DNA from: Lachnospiraceae bacterium UBA3645
Lineage (GTDB): Bacteria > Bacillota > Clostridia > Lachnospirales > Lachnospiraceae
Reading direction: 5' to 3'
Length of the DNA stretch: 14,093 bases
Assembly: GCA_002373555.1 (NCBI GenBank)
Contig: DFKM01000068.1
Span: 1 to 14,093 of the forward strand
The notes beneath the pieces were generated by a model. That model did not search any database. It saw only the letters and a list, made by a program, of their open reading frames with translations, and was not told the DNA's origin. A program made the translations under genes and the position numbers. Of the stretch, positions 6,713 to 13,540 are shown piece after piece. Numbering within the stretch: the stretch's first letter is position 1; each line of letters starts with the position of its first letter.

Positions 6713-6741
6713 ATTATAGCAAATGTGAAACTGTTATTCAA
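6713..6741 (-). promoter_or_regulatory. Sigma-A promoter of the HTH-Uma2 gene with overlapping repeats
   Basis: On the minus strand, TTGAAT (6736-6741) and a perfect TATAAT (6713-6718) are 17 bases apart. The spacer and -35 box contain the motif TGAAACTGTTATT (plus strand, 6726-6738). AAACTGTT recurs 22 bases away (6728-6735 and 6750-6757), and CAACCAA (6739-6745) with TTGGTTG (6770-6776) forms an inverted repeat over the upstream part. Such placement suits an autorepressor. Confidence 0.7.
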
Positions 6742-6824
6742 CCAATTTAAAACTGTTTTTAAACTATATTTGGTTGTTCTGCAAAAAACAGCCTGCCGCT
6801 GTCCGGGTCCGCACGGCTTTCCGC

Positions 6825-6853
6825 TTGCCGGTTTCTTTCGAATATGATAGAAT
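6825..6853 (+). promoter_or_regulatory. Promoter of the DUF362 gene
   Basis: TTGCCG (6825-6830) is followed after 17 bases by TAGAAT (6848-6853), preceded by TGA, giving an extended -10 box. The start codon is 33 bases downstream with AAGGAG at 6872-6877. The promoter is divergent from that of the HTH-Uma2 gene, about 85 bases away. Confidence 0.6.
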
Positions 6854-6885
6854 TATCTCATTGATCAGCGCAAGGAGATATTGCA

Positions 6886-7779
6886 ATGCGTTCTAAAGTT
6901 CTTTTTTCAAAAGACATTTCACCGGAAAAGGTTTTGGAAATGTATCAGCAGCTCGGCGTTTCACTTCCCGGAAAAGTGGCCGTCAAGGTGCACTCGGGCG
7001 AAAAAGGCAACCAGAACTTCCTCCGGCCTTCTTTCTGGAAGCCGGTGATCGATGCCGTTCACGGAACGGTCGTGGAATGCAACACAGCCTATGGAGATGC
7101 CTACACCGGCGTGCGCGATCATACCGAGCCGCATCTGAAGCTGATGAAGGCGCACGGCTGGAGCACGGCCTTCACCGTGGATCTGATGGACGCCGAGGGG
7201 CCGGATGTGATCTGGCCGATCCCGGACGGAAAGATTCTGAAAGAGGATCATCTCGGCAAAAATATTCTACACTATGATTCGATGCTGGTCCTCGCGCACT
7301 TCAAAGGCCATCCGCAGGGCGGCTACGGCGGCGCGCTCAAGCAGCTTTCCATCGGATGTGCTTCCAGCAAAGGCAAGGCGCTCATCCATTCCGGCGGCGT
7401 GACCGACAGCAATATCGACACCTGGAAGAAGCATGCGAAGCAGGATCATTTCTGCGAAGCGATGGCCGATGCCGCTTCCGCCGTGCACAGACATTTTGAG
7501 GGTAAGATCGTTTATATCAATGTCATGAAGAATCTGTCCGTTGACTGCGACTGCTGCGCTGTCGCCGAGGATCCCTGCATGCAGGATATCGGCATTCTGG
7601 CTTCCACCGATCCGGTCGCGATCGACCAGGCCTGCATGGATCTGATCTATGCTGCCACGGATGATCCCGGGCAGAAGCATTTCATTGAGCGCGTGGAGTC
7701 CCGCCACGGGATCCATACGATCGAGGCGGCTGCAGCGCTCGGCTTCGGCAGCAGGGAATACGAACTGACCGAGGTATAA
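6886..7779 (+). CDS. DUF362 domain-containing protein
   Basis: This 297-residue protein covers the DUF362 family domain over nearly its whole length. Family landmarks visible are VAVKVHSGEKGNQNFLRP (about 31-48), the central LAHFKGHPQGGYGGALKQLS (136-155) and the cysteine cluster DCDCC at 220-224 with PC at 230-231, followed by DIGILASTDPVAIDQAC. The clustered cysteines suggest an iron-sulfur or metal site, but the separate ferredoxin domain found in longer DUF362 proteins is absent. No signal peptide or membrane segment is seen, so it should be cytoplasmic. The biochemical activity of the family is unknown. The start has AAGGAG eight bases upstream. It stands alone on the plus strand with its own promoter and terminator, so it is a single-gene unit. 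No specific link to the neighbouring radical enzyme is shown. Confidence 0.85.
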   Translation: MRSKVLFSKDISPEKVLEMYQQLGVSLPGKVAVKVHSGEKGNQNFLRPSFWKPVIDAVHGTVVECNTAYGDAYTGVRDHTEPHLKLMKAHGWSTAFTVDLMDAEGPDVIWPIPDGKILKEDHLGKNILHYDSMLVLAHFKGHPQGGYGGALKQLSIGCASSKGKALIHSGGVTDSNIDTWKKHAKQDHFCEAMADAASAVHRHFEGKIVYINVMKNLSVDCDCCAVAEDPCMQDIGILASTDPVAIDQACMDLIYAATDDPGQKHFIERVESRHGIHTIEAAAALGFGSREYELTEV

Positions 7780-7790
7780 AAACGTACAAT

Positions 7791-7816
7791 AAAAAGCAGG
7801 CCATGGCCTGCTTTTT
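7791..7816. terminator. Bidirectional intrinsic terminator between DUF362 and the asparaginase gene
   Basis: A perfect 26-base palindrome has arms AAAAAGCAGGCCA and TGGCCTGCTTTTT. A strong GC stem is followed by five T residues whichever strand is read, and it lies between two convergent genes, 11 bases after the DUF362 stop. Confidence 0.9.
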
Positions 7817-7864
7817 GATTGGATTTCTGCTGCGGGACAGGGATCTGACCCTCTGTTCCGCTCC

Positions 7865-8863
7865 TTACGCGATCGTCACTTCCCGGCAAAGGCTCACCGC
7901 GAAGTATTCCCGCACAAGCTCCGGATCCTCCGTCTGCCCGAGCACCCACATCAGCTTGGTGACCGCAGCCTCCGCCGTCATATCAAAGCTCTCGGTCACG
8001 CCGGCTTCCTTCGCCTTCATGCCCGTCTCATACACATTCAGATTGCTGCCTTCATACCGGCACTGCGTGCCGACCAGGACAGTGATTCCATCCATCACCA
8101 GTTCATGAATTTTCGCGGAAATATCCTCTCCCAGGAACGGGATGCCGCCCAGGCCGAAAGCCTCCACATAAATCCCGCGGCAGCCGGCCCGTCTCGCCTC
8201 TTCAAAAACATCCGACGTAATGCCGGGGTACAGCTTGATCACCCGCACCTTGTCGCAGTACGTGTTCCGCAGGGAGAAGATGTCCTTGCGCTCCGGCAGC
8301 AGATTCCTGTCGATCGACAGCCCCAGTGAGCTCACGGTCCCGATCTGCGGGAAGTTAATGCTCTCGAACGCATCGAAGGACAGCGACCGCACCTTGGACG
8401 CACGGCAGCCGAGAATGATCCGGCGGTTGAACGCCACGAAGACCCCCGGACAGCCCGAAGCCGCCATATGGAAGGCCAGCCTGCAGTTCTCCAGGGCATC
8501 CGCGACCGGATGTGTCAGATTGAGCTGGGATCCGGTGATCACGACCGGAATGTCAATATTGAGCAGCATGAAGGACAGCATGGACGAGGTATACGCCAGC
8601 GTATCCGTGCCGTGGATCACAACGATCCCGCTGTATTCCCTGCGCGCATGGGAGATCCGCTCCGCAAGCGCCGCCCAGTGTTTCGGCGAAAAATTGGCCG
8701 AATCGACAGAGGAAAAATCTTCCGCGATCAGCTCGATCCCTTTGCTGACCGCCGCCAGCTCATCCAGAATATCTTCCTTCCGGATGCCGGGCTTGAGCCC
8801 GGTCTCCGATGCGACGGAAGCAAGCGTGCCTCCGGTAGTCAATATCAGGATCCTCTTATCCAT
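7865..8863 (-). CDS. ansA: L-asparaginase, type I (cytoplasmic)
   Basis: This enzyme hydrolyses L-asparagine to aspartate and ammonia. The 332-residue length and lack of a signal peptide fit the cytoplasmic type I group. The first catalytic threonine lies in TTGGTLAS (Thr13), the second motif is HGTDT at 84-88 (Thr86-Asp87), and RASK at 154-157 supplies the lysine expected of the Thr-Lys-Asp triad. DSANFSP at 54-60 fits the substrate loop. The start at 8863 is chosen because MDKRILILTTGG is the normal family N-terminus and AAGGAG lies just upstream; a longer frame back to 8941 would run through the terminator of the preceding gene. That terminator ends only about 18 bases upstream, and no clear promoter fits between, so expression may depend on read-through. 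Confidence 0.9.
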   Translation of the reverse strand: MDKRILILTTGGTLASVASETGLKPGIRKEDILDELAAVSKGIELIAEDFSSVDSANFSPKHWAALAERISHARREYSGIVVIHGTDTLAYTSSMLSFMLLNIDIPVVITGSQLNLTHPVADALENCRLAFHMAASGCPGVFVAFNRRIILGCRASKVRSLSFDAFESINFPQIGTVSSLGLSIDRNLLPERKDIFSLRNTYCDKVRVIKLYPGITSDVFEEARRAGCRGIYVEAFGLGGIPFLGEDISAKIHELVMDGITVLVGTQCRYEGSNLNVYETGMKAKEAGVTESFDMTAEAAVTKLMWVLGQTEDPELVREYFAVSLCREVTIA

Positions 8864-8883
8864 AGGCAGTCTCTCCTTAAGAG

Positions 8884-8916
8884 AAAAAACGGAGCGCACA
8901 AAATGCGTGCGCTCCG
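8884..8916 (-). terminator. Intrinsic terminator of the flavoprotein-cmk-ispH-rpsA operon
   Basis: Read on the minus strand, CGGAGCGCAC (8907-8916) pairs perfectly with GTGCGCTCCG (8890-8899) around a seven-base loop and is followed by six T residues (8884-8889). It begins about 25 bases after the rpsA-like stop and lies directly upstream of the asparaginase ribosome binding site. Confidence 0.92.
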
Positions 8917-8941
8917 ACAGCTTTTGCAAGTAACTGTTCAA

Positions 8942-10126
8942 TTATTCTGCAGGTGTCTCCTCAGCTGCGGGAACTTCTTCCGCTGCTGCAACAGCTGCTT
9001 CCAGCTTCTCAGCCATCTCGCTCATGCCGGCCTGTGCAGCTTCCGCTTCGGCTTCCTGATCGAACTCCATCTGCTTGATGGAAAGGCTGATCTTCTTGTC
9101 ATCGGGGTTGAAGTCCACGACCTTCGCCTCGATCTGCTGTCCGACCGTCAGGACATCGCTGGGCTTCTCCACATGATCTCTGGAGATCTGGGAAACATGC
9201 AGCAGAGCGTCCACGCCGGGCTCGAGCTCTACGAATGCGCCGAAGTCGGTCATGCGGGCAACTTTACCCTTGACGAACTTGCCGACAGCATACTTCTCTT
9301 CCGCATTCAGCCAGGGATTGCGGTCCGGGAACTTCATGGACAGAGCGATCTTCTCGCCCTTGATCTCCTTGATGAAAGCTTCGACGGTCTCGCCGACCTT
9401 GAAGACCTTCTTCGGATTCTCAATGCGGCCCCAGGACATCTCGGAGATGTGCAGCAGTCCGTCTGCGCCGCCGAGGTCGATGAATGCACCGAAATCGGTC
9501 AGGTTCTTGACAGCGCCTTCTACAATCATGCCCTCTTCGATGCGCTCGAAGAGTTCCTTCTTCATGGCTTCCTTGCGCTCCACAAGGATCTGCTTGCGGT
9601 CGCCGATGATGCGGCGGCGGCGGGGATTGAACTCGATGATCACGAATTCGATCTCCTGATCGGCATACTTGGTAAGATCACGCTCGAAGCCGTCGGATAC
9701 GAGGCTTGCGGGGATGAATACACGAATGCCCTCTACGACAACGCCCAGGCCGCCGTTCAGGACCTGTGTGACTTTCGCCTTCAGGACCTCATGGTTCTCG
9801 AAAGCTTCCTCAAGTCTCTTGCTGCTGCGGTCCTGTGCCAGTCTCTTGTAGGAAAGAGCGACCTGTCCGTCACCGTCATTGACCTTCAGTACTTTGACTT
9901 CCATCTCGTCGCCGACATGAACTGCGTCGGGAAGATAAACGGATGCATCGTTTGTATATTCCTGTTTGGTAACGATACCGTCTGCCTTGTAGCCGATGTT
10001 CAGGATGATCTCGCCTTCCTTAACATCGATGACAGTACCCTTTACGACTGCGCCGGTACGGATCTGGGGCATCGAATCCGCCTCTTCTTTTAACAGCTGA
10101 TCAAATTCATTGTTTACCTCTGACAT
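8942..10126 (-). CDS. rpsA: 30S ribosomal protein S1-like protein, four S1 domains
   Basis: This 394-residue RNA-binding protein is the Gram-positive S1 homologue, shorter than the six-domain proteobacterial S1. Four S1 repeats lie at about 22-95, 112-182, 199-267 and 284-352; the last two carry the classic TDFGAF sequence (210-215 and 293-298) with LLHISEMS and LLHVSQIS. An Ala/Glu-rich acidic tail (about 355-394) follows. It is thought to bind mRNA and associate with ribosomes; its necessity in Bacillota varies. The start has AGGAGG about nine bases upstream, inside the 3' end of ispH, and the genes overlap by 20 bases. In several clostridia IspH and S1 are one fused protein, so this arrangement may represent the unfused form. 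A strong terminator follows. Confidence 0.93.
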   Translation of the reverse strand: MSEVNNEFDQLLKEEADSMPQIRTGAVVKGTVIDVKEGEIILNIGYKADGIVTKQEYTNDASVYLPDAVHVGDEMEVKVLKVNDGDGQVALSYKRLAQDRSSKRLEEAFENHEVLKAKVTQVLNGGLGVVVEGIRVFIPASLVSDGFERDLTKYADQEIEFVIIEFNPRRRRIIGDRKQILVERKEAMKKELFERIEEGMIVEGAVKNLTDFGAFIDLGGADGLLHISEMSWGRIENPKKVFKVGETVEAFIKEIKGEKIALSMKFPDRNPWLNAEEKYAVGKFVKGKVARMTDFGAFVELEPGVDALLHVSQISRDHVEKPSDVLTVGQQIEAKVVDFNPDDKKISLSIKQMEFDQEAEAEAAQAGMSEMAEKLEAAVAAAEEVPAAEETPAE

Positions 10127-10949
10127 GAGAATAAACCTCCTGGATAATATTATTCGGGGTGCTGGCCCCTGCTGTGATACCCACGCTACTTACCGGTGCG
10201 AAACTCAGTGTCTTTAAATCATCTGGTGTCTGTATATAATATGTTCGAGGACATGCGCTCCTGCAGATCTCGAAGAGCTTCTGAGTATTGGAACTCTCTC
10301 TGCCTCCGATGACGATCATGACGTCCGCCCGCTCTGCAATTGCGCCCGCTTCGGTCTGCCGTTCCTGTGTAGCATTGCAAATTGTGTTCACAACATGCTT
10401 ATTATATGACCTTTCGGAAATTTTTTCAACCAGTTCTTTGAATTTCTTATAATTGAATGTCGTCTGGCTGACCACGGTCACCGGCGCATCCTGCGGAATT
10501 TCCGGAATACCGCTCTCATCTGCGATCACAATGGCCTTACCGCCGCACCAGCCAACGATTCCCTTCACTTCCGGGTGGTCCTTATTCCCAGTGATGACAA
10601 CGGTCCGTCCGGCTTCCGACGCCTCCTGCACGATGCGGTGAATGCGCTTGACGAACGGGCAGGTCAGGTCGACCACCTTAAATCCGTGCAAAACGAGTTT
10701 TTCCTGCTCTGCCTTCGGGATCCCGTGCGCGCGGATGATCACGGTGCCTCCGTCAAGGCCCTCCAACTCCTCCGCCGTCACGGCCCGGATCCCCTTCGAC
10801 TCCAAGTCCCGGATCACTTCTTCGTTATGCACCAGCGGCCCGTAGGTATACACCGGACCGTCCGTCTTTTCCGCCTCACCGGCCGCCCGGCTGACCGCCC
10901 GGTCCACGCCGAAGCAGAAGCCGGCTGTCTTCGCGAGTATGACTTCCAT
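10107..10949 (-). CDS. ispH: 4-hydroxy-3-methylbut-2-enyl diphosphate reductase
   Basis: This enzyme is the last step of the MEP isoprenoid pathway, reducing HMBPP to IPP and DMAPP with a 4Fe-4S cluster. All three cluster cysteines are present: C12 in GFCFGV, C97 in LTCPFV and C191 in TICNATQERQ. Substrate and proton-transfer residues are seen at H41 (LVHN), H75 (RAHGIP), H125 and E127 (DHPEV) and T164 (SQTTF). The length of 280 residues is normal. The start codon overlaps the cmk stop in TGATG, which suggests translational coupling, and the 3' end overlaps the rpsA-like gene by 20 bases. The protein is cytoplasmic and oxygen-sensitive. No frameshift or missing key residue is seen. Confidence 0.96.
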   Translation of the reverse strand: MEVILAKTAGFCFGVDRAVSRAAGEAEKTDGPVYTYGPLVHNEEVIRDLESKGIRAVTAEELEGLDGGTVIIRAHGIPKAEQEKLVLHGFKVVDLTCPFVKRIHRIVQEASEAGRTVVITGNKDHPEVKGIVGWCGGKAIVIADESGIPEIPQDAPVTVVSQTTFNYKKFKELVEKISERSYNKHVVNTICNATQERQTEAGAIAERADVMIVIGGRESSNTQKLFEICRSACPRTYYIQTPDDLKTLSFAPVSSVGITAGASTPNNIIQEVYSHVRGKQ

Positions 10950-11617
10950 CAGGAGAGACGCTCCTTATAAAGATCCCGGATCGTTTTCACGACTTCGTCA
11001 ATATTCATGTAAGAAGAATCCACGAGCACGGCATCATCCGCCTGCTTTAAGGGACTGATCTCGCGGGTCATGTCCTGATGATCGCGTTCCGCAATATCCG
11101 CCTCGATTGCCGCGAGATCACAGGCTTCGCCCTTTTCCACAAGCTCCTTGTATCTGCGCATGGCTCTGACTTCCACGCTGGCAGTCAGATAGATCTTCAG
11201 CAGCGCATCGGGCAGCACGACCGTCCCGATATCCCGGCCGTCCATGACGACCGCCGTTGTCTGCGCAAGCTTCTGCTGCAGCTCGACCATTTTCTTCCGG
11301 ACAGCGCCGTTCTTCGAGACCTTGGATGCCATGTTGCCGGCTTCTTCAGTACGGAGCAGCCCGGTGACATTCTCGCCGTTCAGATAGACCTGCTGCGCAT
11401 CATTTTCATACTTAATGGTGATATCCGCGCCGTCTGCCTGTGCCGTAACTGCCGCTTCATCCGCGGGATCAACGCCGAGACGGGAGAAATAGATCCCCAT
11501 GGCGCGATACATCGCACCGGTATCCACATAAACAAGCTTCTCCTGCTTCGCCACAAGCTTTGCGATCGTGCTTTTTCCTGCGCCGGCCGGGCCGTCAATT
11601 GCGATATTTCTGTTCAT
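10949..11617 (-). CDS. cmk: Cytidylate kinase
   Basis: This enzyme phosphorylates CMP and dCMP with ATP for nucleic acid and lipid precursor synthesis. The P-loop is GPAGAGKST at residues 9-17, the CMP-binding stretch DTGAMYRA is at 32-39, and the MDGRDIGTVV segment of the family lies in the middle, followed by the lid region with basic residues (RAMRRYKEL). The 222-residue length is normal. AAGGAG lies about nine bases upstream of the start, and the flavoprotein stop codon is just 11 bases away, so the genes are co-transcribed. The ispH start overlaps the stop by one base. The operon order flavoprotein-cmk-ispH-rpsA is one often seen in Clostridia, sometimes with an acyltransferase gene between cmk and ispH that is absent here. 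Confidence 0.97.
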   Translation of the reverse strand: MNRNIAIDGPAGAGKSTIAKLVAKQEKLVYVDTGAMYRAMGIYFSRLGVDPADEAAVTAQADGADITIKYENDAQQVYLNGENVTGLLRTEEAGNMASKVSKNGAVRKKMVELQQKLAQTTAVVMDGRDIGTVVLPDALLKIYLTASVEVRAMRRYKELVEKGEACDLAAIEADIAERDHQDMTREISPLKQADDAVLVDSSYMNIDEVVKTIRDLYKERLS

Positions 11618-11628
11618 TTCATCTCTCC

Positions 11629-12990
11629 TTATCCAAATAGGTTTTCTTCTTCTTTTGCTGCTGCCAGCCCCGCGGCATATCCCGTGCTCCAGGCTGTCTG
11701 CAGATTATAGCCGCCGGTAAACGCGTCCACATCCAGCACTTCCCCGGCGAAATAAAGCCCCTCTGCCTTTTTCGACGCCATGGTCTTCGGATCGATCTCC
11801 CGGACGGAGACGCCTCCCTGCGTGATGATGGCTTCGTTGTAATCCCGCGTGCCGTCAACATGTATTATAAAGCACTTTGTCACGGAAACAAGGGATTTCC
11901 GTTCTTCTTTCGTGACTTCGCTTCCTTTTTTTTCGCCGCGGATGCCGGAAAGCTTCAGCATGACAGGGACCAGCGACGCCGGAAAGGCCTTCCGCAGGAT
12001 ATTCGTCATGTTCCTGCCGGACAGTTCGGTGAAATCGCGGACGAACCGCGCATCCAGCTGCTCTTCCGTGAGCGCGGGCTTGAGATCCAGCCGGATCGTC
12101 ACCGGTTCATGCTTCCCGTGCAGCGTCTTCGTCATCACGCTGCCGGCCGACAGCACCATCGGCCCGCTGACGCCGAAATGCGTGAACAGCAGCTCGCCGA
12201 AATCCTCCCGAACGAGCTTTTTCCCTTCATACATGCGGAAGCCGGTGTTCTTTACCGTCAGGCCCATCAGGTCTTTGCATGCAATTCCCTTATCCAGATG
12301 CGCGTTAAACGGGATCAGCGCAGGGAAGCAGTCCGTAACGGTATGGCCGGCTTCTTCCGCGAACCTGTAGCCGTCACCGGTCGAACCGGTCGCCGGATAG
12401 GCCAGGCCGCCGGCCGCGACGATCACCGCATCCGCGTGCAGCACCGTGCCGTCATCCAGCTTTACGCCGGTCACCCGCATCGTCCGCAACTCTTTTTTTC
12501 CGTGCTTTCCGCGTTTACCGCCGGGTGCATCTTCCTGCGCCTCTTTCAGGGGCGCTTCCTCTGCAGCATTCAGCCGTTCCGTCAGCAGCCCAATTACAGG
12601 CGTGTTCAGCAGGGTCCGCACTTGCAGAGCCTGCAGTTGGTCTGTCAGCGTCCGGATCACATCCGAAGATTTGTCCGACTGCGGAAAAACTCGGTTCCCG
12701 CGCTCCGTCTTCAGGCGCAGGCCGGCTTCCTCCAGCAGATCCATCATGTCGTAATTATTGAATGCCGAAAACGAGGAGTACAGGAACCTGGGATTCGTCA
12801 CGATATTCGCGAAGAAATCCTCCCGGTCCCCGGCATTGGTGACATTGCACCGGCCCTTGCCGGTGATGTAGATCTTCTTCCCGGCCTTTTCATTTTTCTC
12901 AACGATCGTCACGGATGCGCCAGCCCGGGCGGCGGCAATGCCCGCCATCATCCCGGCCGCACCCGCGCCGATCACGATTATCTTTTTCAT
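11629..12990 (-). CDS. HI0933/BaiN-like NAD(P)/FAD-dependent oxidoreductase
   Basis: This 453-residue flavoprotein binds FAD through the N-terminal Rossmann motif GAGAAG (residues 8-13). ITGKGRCNVTN at 42-52 and AAGGLAYPATGSTGDGYRFA at 192-211 are family signatures, and the C-terminus ends with GLYFAGEVLDVDAFTGGYNL. The physiological reaction of most members is unknown; BaiN is a bile-acid reductase in a few gut species, but that role cannot be read from this sequence, since the gene sits in its usual housekeeping place before cmk. A charged low-complexity insertion at about 138-172 makes it longer than many relatives. The start at 12990 is chosen because MKKIIVIGAGAAG is the normal N-terminus, although the ribosome binding site is weak (GGGA about 13 bases upstream). 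The frame stays open upstream into a Uma2 remnant. Confidence 0.88.
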   Translation of the reverse strand: MKKIIVIGAGAAGMMAGIAAARAGASVTIVEKNEKAGKKIYITGKGRCNVTNAGDREDFFANIVTNPRFLYSSFSAFNNYDMMDLLEEAGLRLKTERGNRVFPQSDKSSDVIRTLTDQLQALQVRTLLNTPVIGLLTERLNAAEEAPLKEAQEDAPGGKRGKHGKKELRTMRVTGVKLDDGTVLHADAVIVAAGGLAYPATGSTGDGYRFAEEAGHTVTDCFPALIPFNAHLDKGIACKDLMGLTVKNTGFRMYEGKKLVREDFGELLFTHFGVSGPMVLSAGSVMTKTLHGKHEPVTIRLDLKPALTEEQLDARFVRDFTELSGRNMTNILRKAFPASLVPVMLKLSGIRGEKKGSEVTKEERKSLVSVTKCFIIHVDGTRDYNEAIITQGGVSVREIDPKTMASKKAEGLYFAGEVLDVDAFTGGYNLQTAWSTGYAAGLAAAKEEENLFG

Positions 12991-13017
12991 ACGTATTGCA
13001 TTCCCATCATGCCGCAT

Positions 13018-13200
13018 TGACTCCGGCACCGCTTCCTCATAAAGGAAGCGCATCTCTTCACAGATCTCCGCGAAATCGACTTCACACTTTCCGTCCCAGA
13101 TGCGTACCGGCACCCGGTCCGAAAATGTATATCCGACCGGCATCATATCATGTTCGAACCAGTATGTCCACACCAGCTTTCTGTACTGTTTCTGTGCGGT
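13018..13200 (-). pseudogene. C-terminal remnant of a Uma2-family gene
   Basis: The roughly 60 codons just upstream of the flavoprotein, in the same frame, encode a sequence like the end of the intact Uma2 protein in this window: YTFSDRVPVRIWDGKCEVDF aligns with WNFSEKIPVGIWDGRCAVDL, and acidic residues follow in both. The helix-turn-helix and the PD-(D/E)XK core are missing, and upstream DNA has a stop in this frame at about 13291-13293. It is therefore a decayed fragment, not a working gene. Its open frame runs into the flavoprotein gene, which could mislead automatic start calls. Whether the fragment is still translated is unknown. Confidence 0.7.
13142..13170 (-). promoter_or_regulatory. 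Candidate promoter of the flavoprotein-cmk-ispH-rpsA operon, inside the Uma2 remnant
   Basis: On the minus strand, TGGACA (13165-13170) and TATGAT (13142-13147) are 17 bases apart, with TGA just before the -10 box. This is the best sigma-A match upstream of the operon, about 150 bases from the flavoprotein start. It lies within remnant coding sequence. Confidence 0.45.
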
Positions 13201-13261
13201 TTGTGCAAAAACTGACCCATTTAACAAAAATACAACCTCTCTTCGTGCAAAAAATGTTTCA

Positions 13262-13325
13262 TAATAAAAAATTACTGTCCTTTTTCCGCATCATTCTGCA
13301 TAAATCAGCTTCAAAAAGGACAGTA
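13262..13325 (-). terminator. Inverted repeat, possible terminator of the PFOR operon
   Basis: Perfect 13-base arms, TACTGTCCTTTTT (13273-13285) and AAAAAGGACAGTA (13313-13325), flank 27 bases. On the minus strand the stem is followed by ATTTTTTATT. It is the only terminator-like structure seen after the porB-like gene, but the loop is long and the site is over 200 bases past the stop, so it could instead be a mobile-element end or an operator. Confidence 0.4.
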
Positions 13326-13414
13326 TTTTCTTTAAAAGAGATTTAAATTGCACAAATCAAGGCATTTTCATAAGATCATGCAAAGAAATTTTGATAAAGG
13401 TGGGCAGTATATTT

Positions 13415-13435
13415 GCTGAAACGGTCTGTTATTGC
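13415..13435 (+). promoter_or_regulatory. Motif related to TGAAAC-CTGTTATT, third copy
   Basis: CTGAAAC followed by GGT and CTGTTATTGCA resembles the glycyl radical enzyme leader at about 4315-4336, where the same CTGTTATTGCA follows tandem CTGAAAC. It lies between the porB-like gene and the Uma2 remnant. It may be a relic of an earlier Uma2 promoter region or a chance match. Confidence 0.25.
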
Positions 13436-13540
13436 ACAGCTGTACCGTTTCCGACGAAAAACCGGCGAAATAATGCATAGATCCGCCGCGAACAACTCCG
13501 CCGGCACCTGCACACGCTTCCCAGGCTTCCTGCACGCTCC

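Larger units (their letters stand above)
12991..13540. other. Gene-poor region between PFOR beta subunit and flavoprotein genes
   Basis: These 550 bases hold a truncated Uma2 coding remnant (13018-13200), a candidate promoter inside it, a long-loop inverted repeat (13273-13325) and a relative of the CTGAAAC/CTGTTATT motif near 13415. From about 13326 to 13540 nothing else is recognised. Confidence 0.7.

Noticed and set aside
7817..7864. Imperfect hairpin around GGGACAGGGATC after the asparaginase stop
   Set aside because: The pairing needs bulges and has no T run of its own; the neighbouring perfect palindrome explains termination.
8468..10093. Long plus-strand open frame across the rpsA-like and asparaginase genes (541 codons)
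   Set aside because: It is antisense to two well-recognised genes, crosses a terminator hairpin, and its translation shows no family features.
11629..12990. Assignment of the flavoprotein to bile-acid 7-dehydroxylation (BaiN)
   Set aside because: The gene sits in the common housekeeping context before cmk and ispH, with no other bai genes in the window; only family membership is supported.
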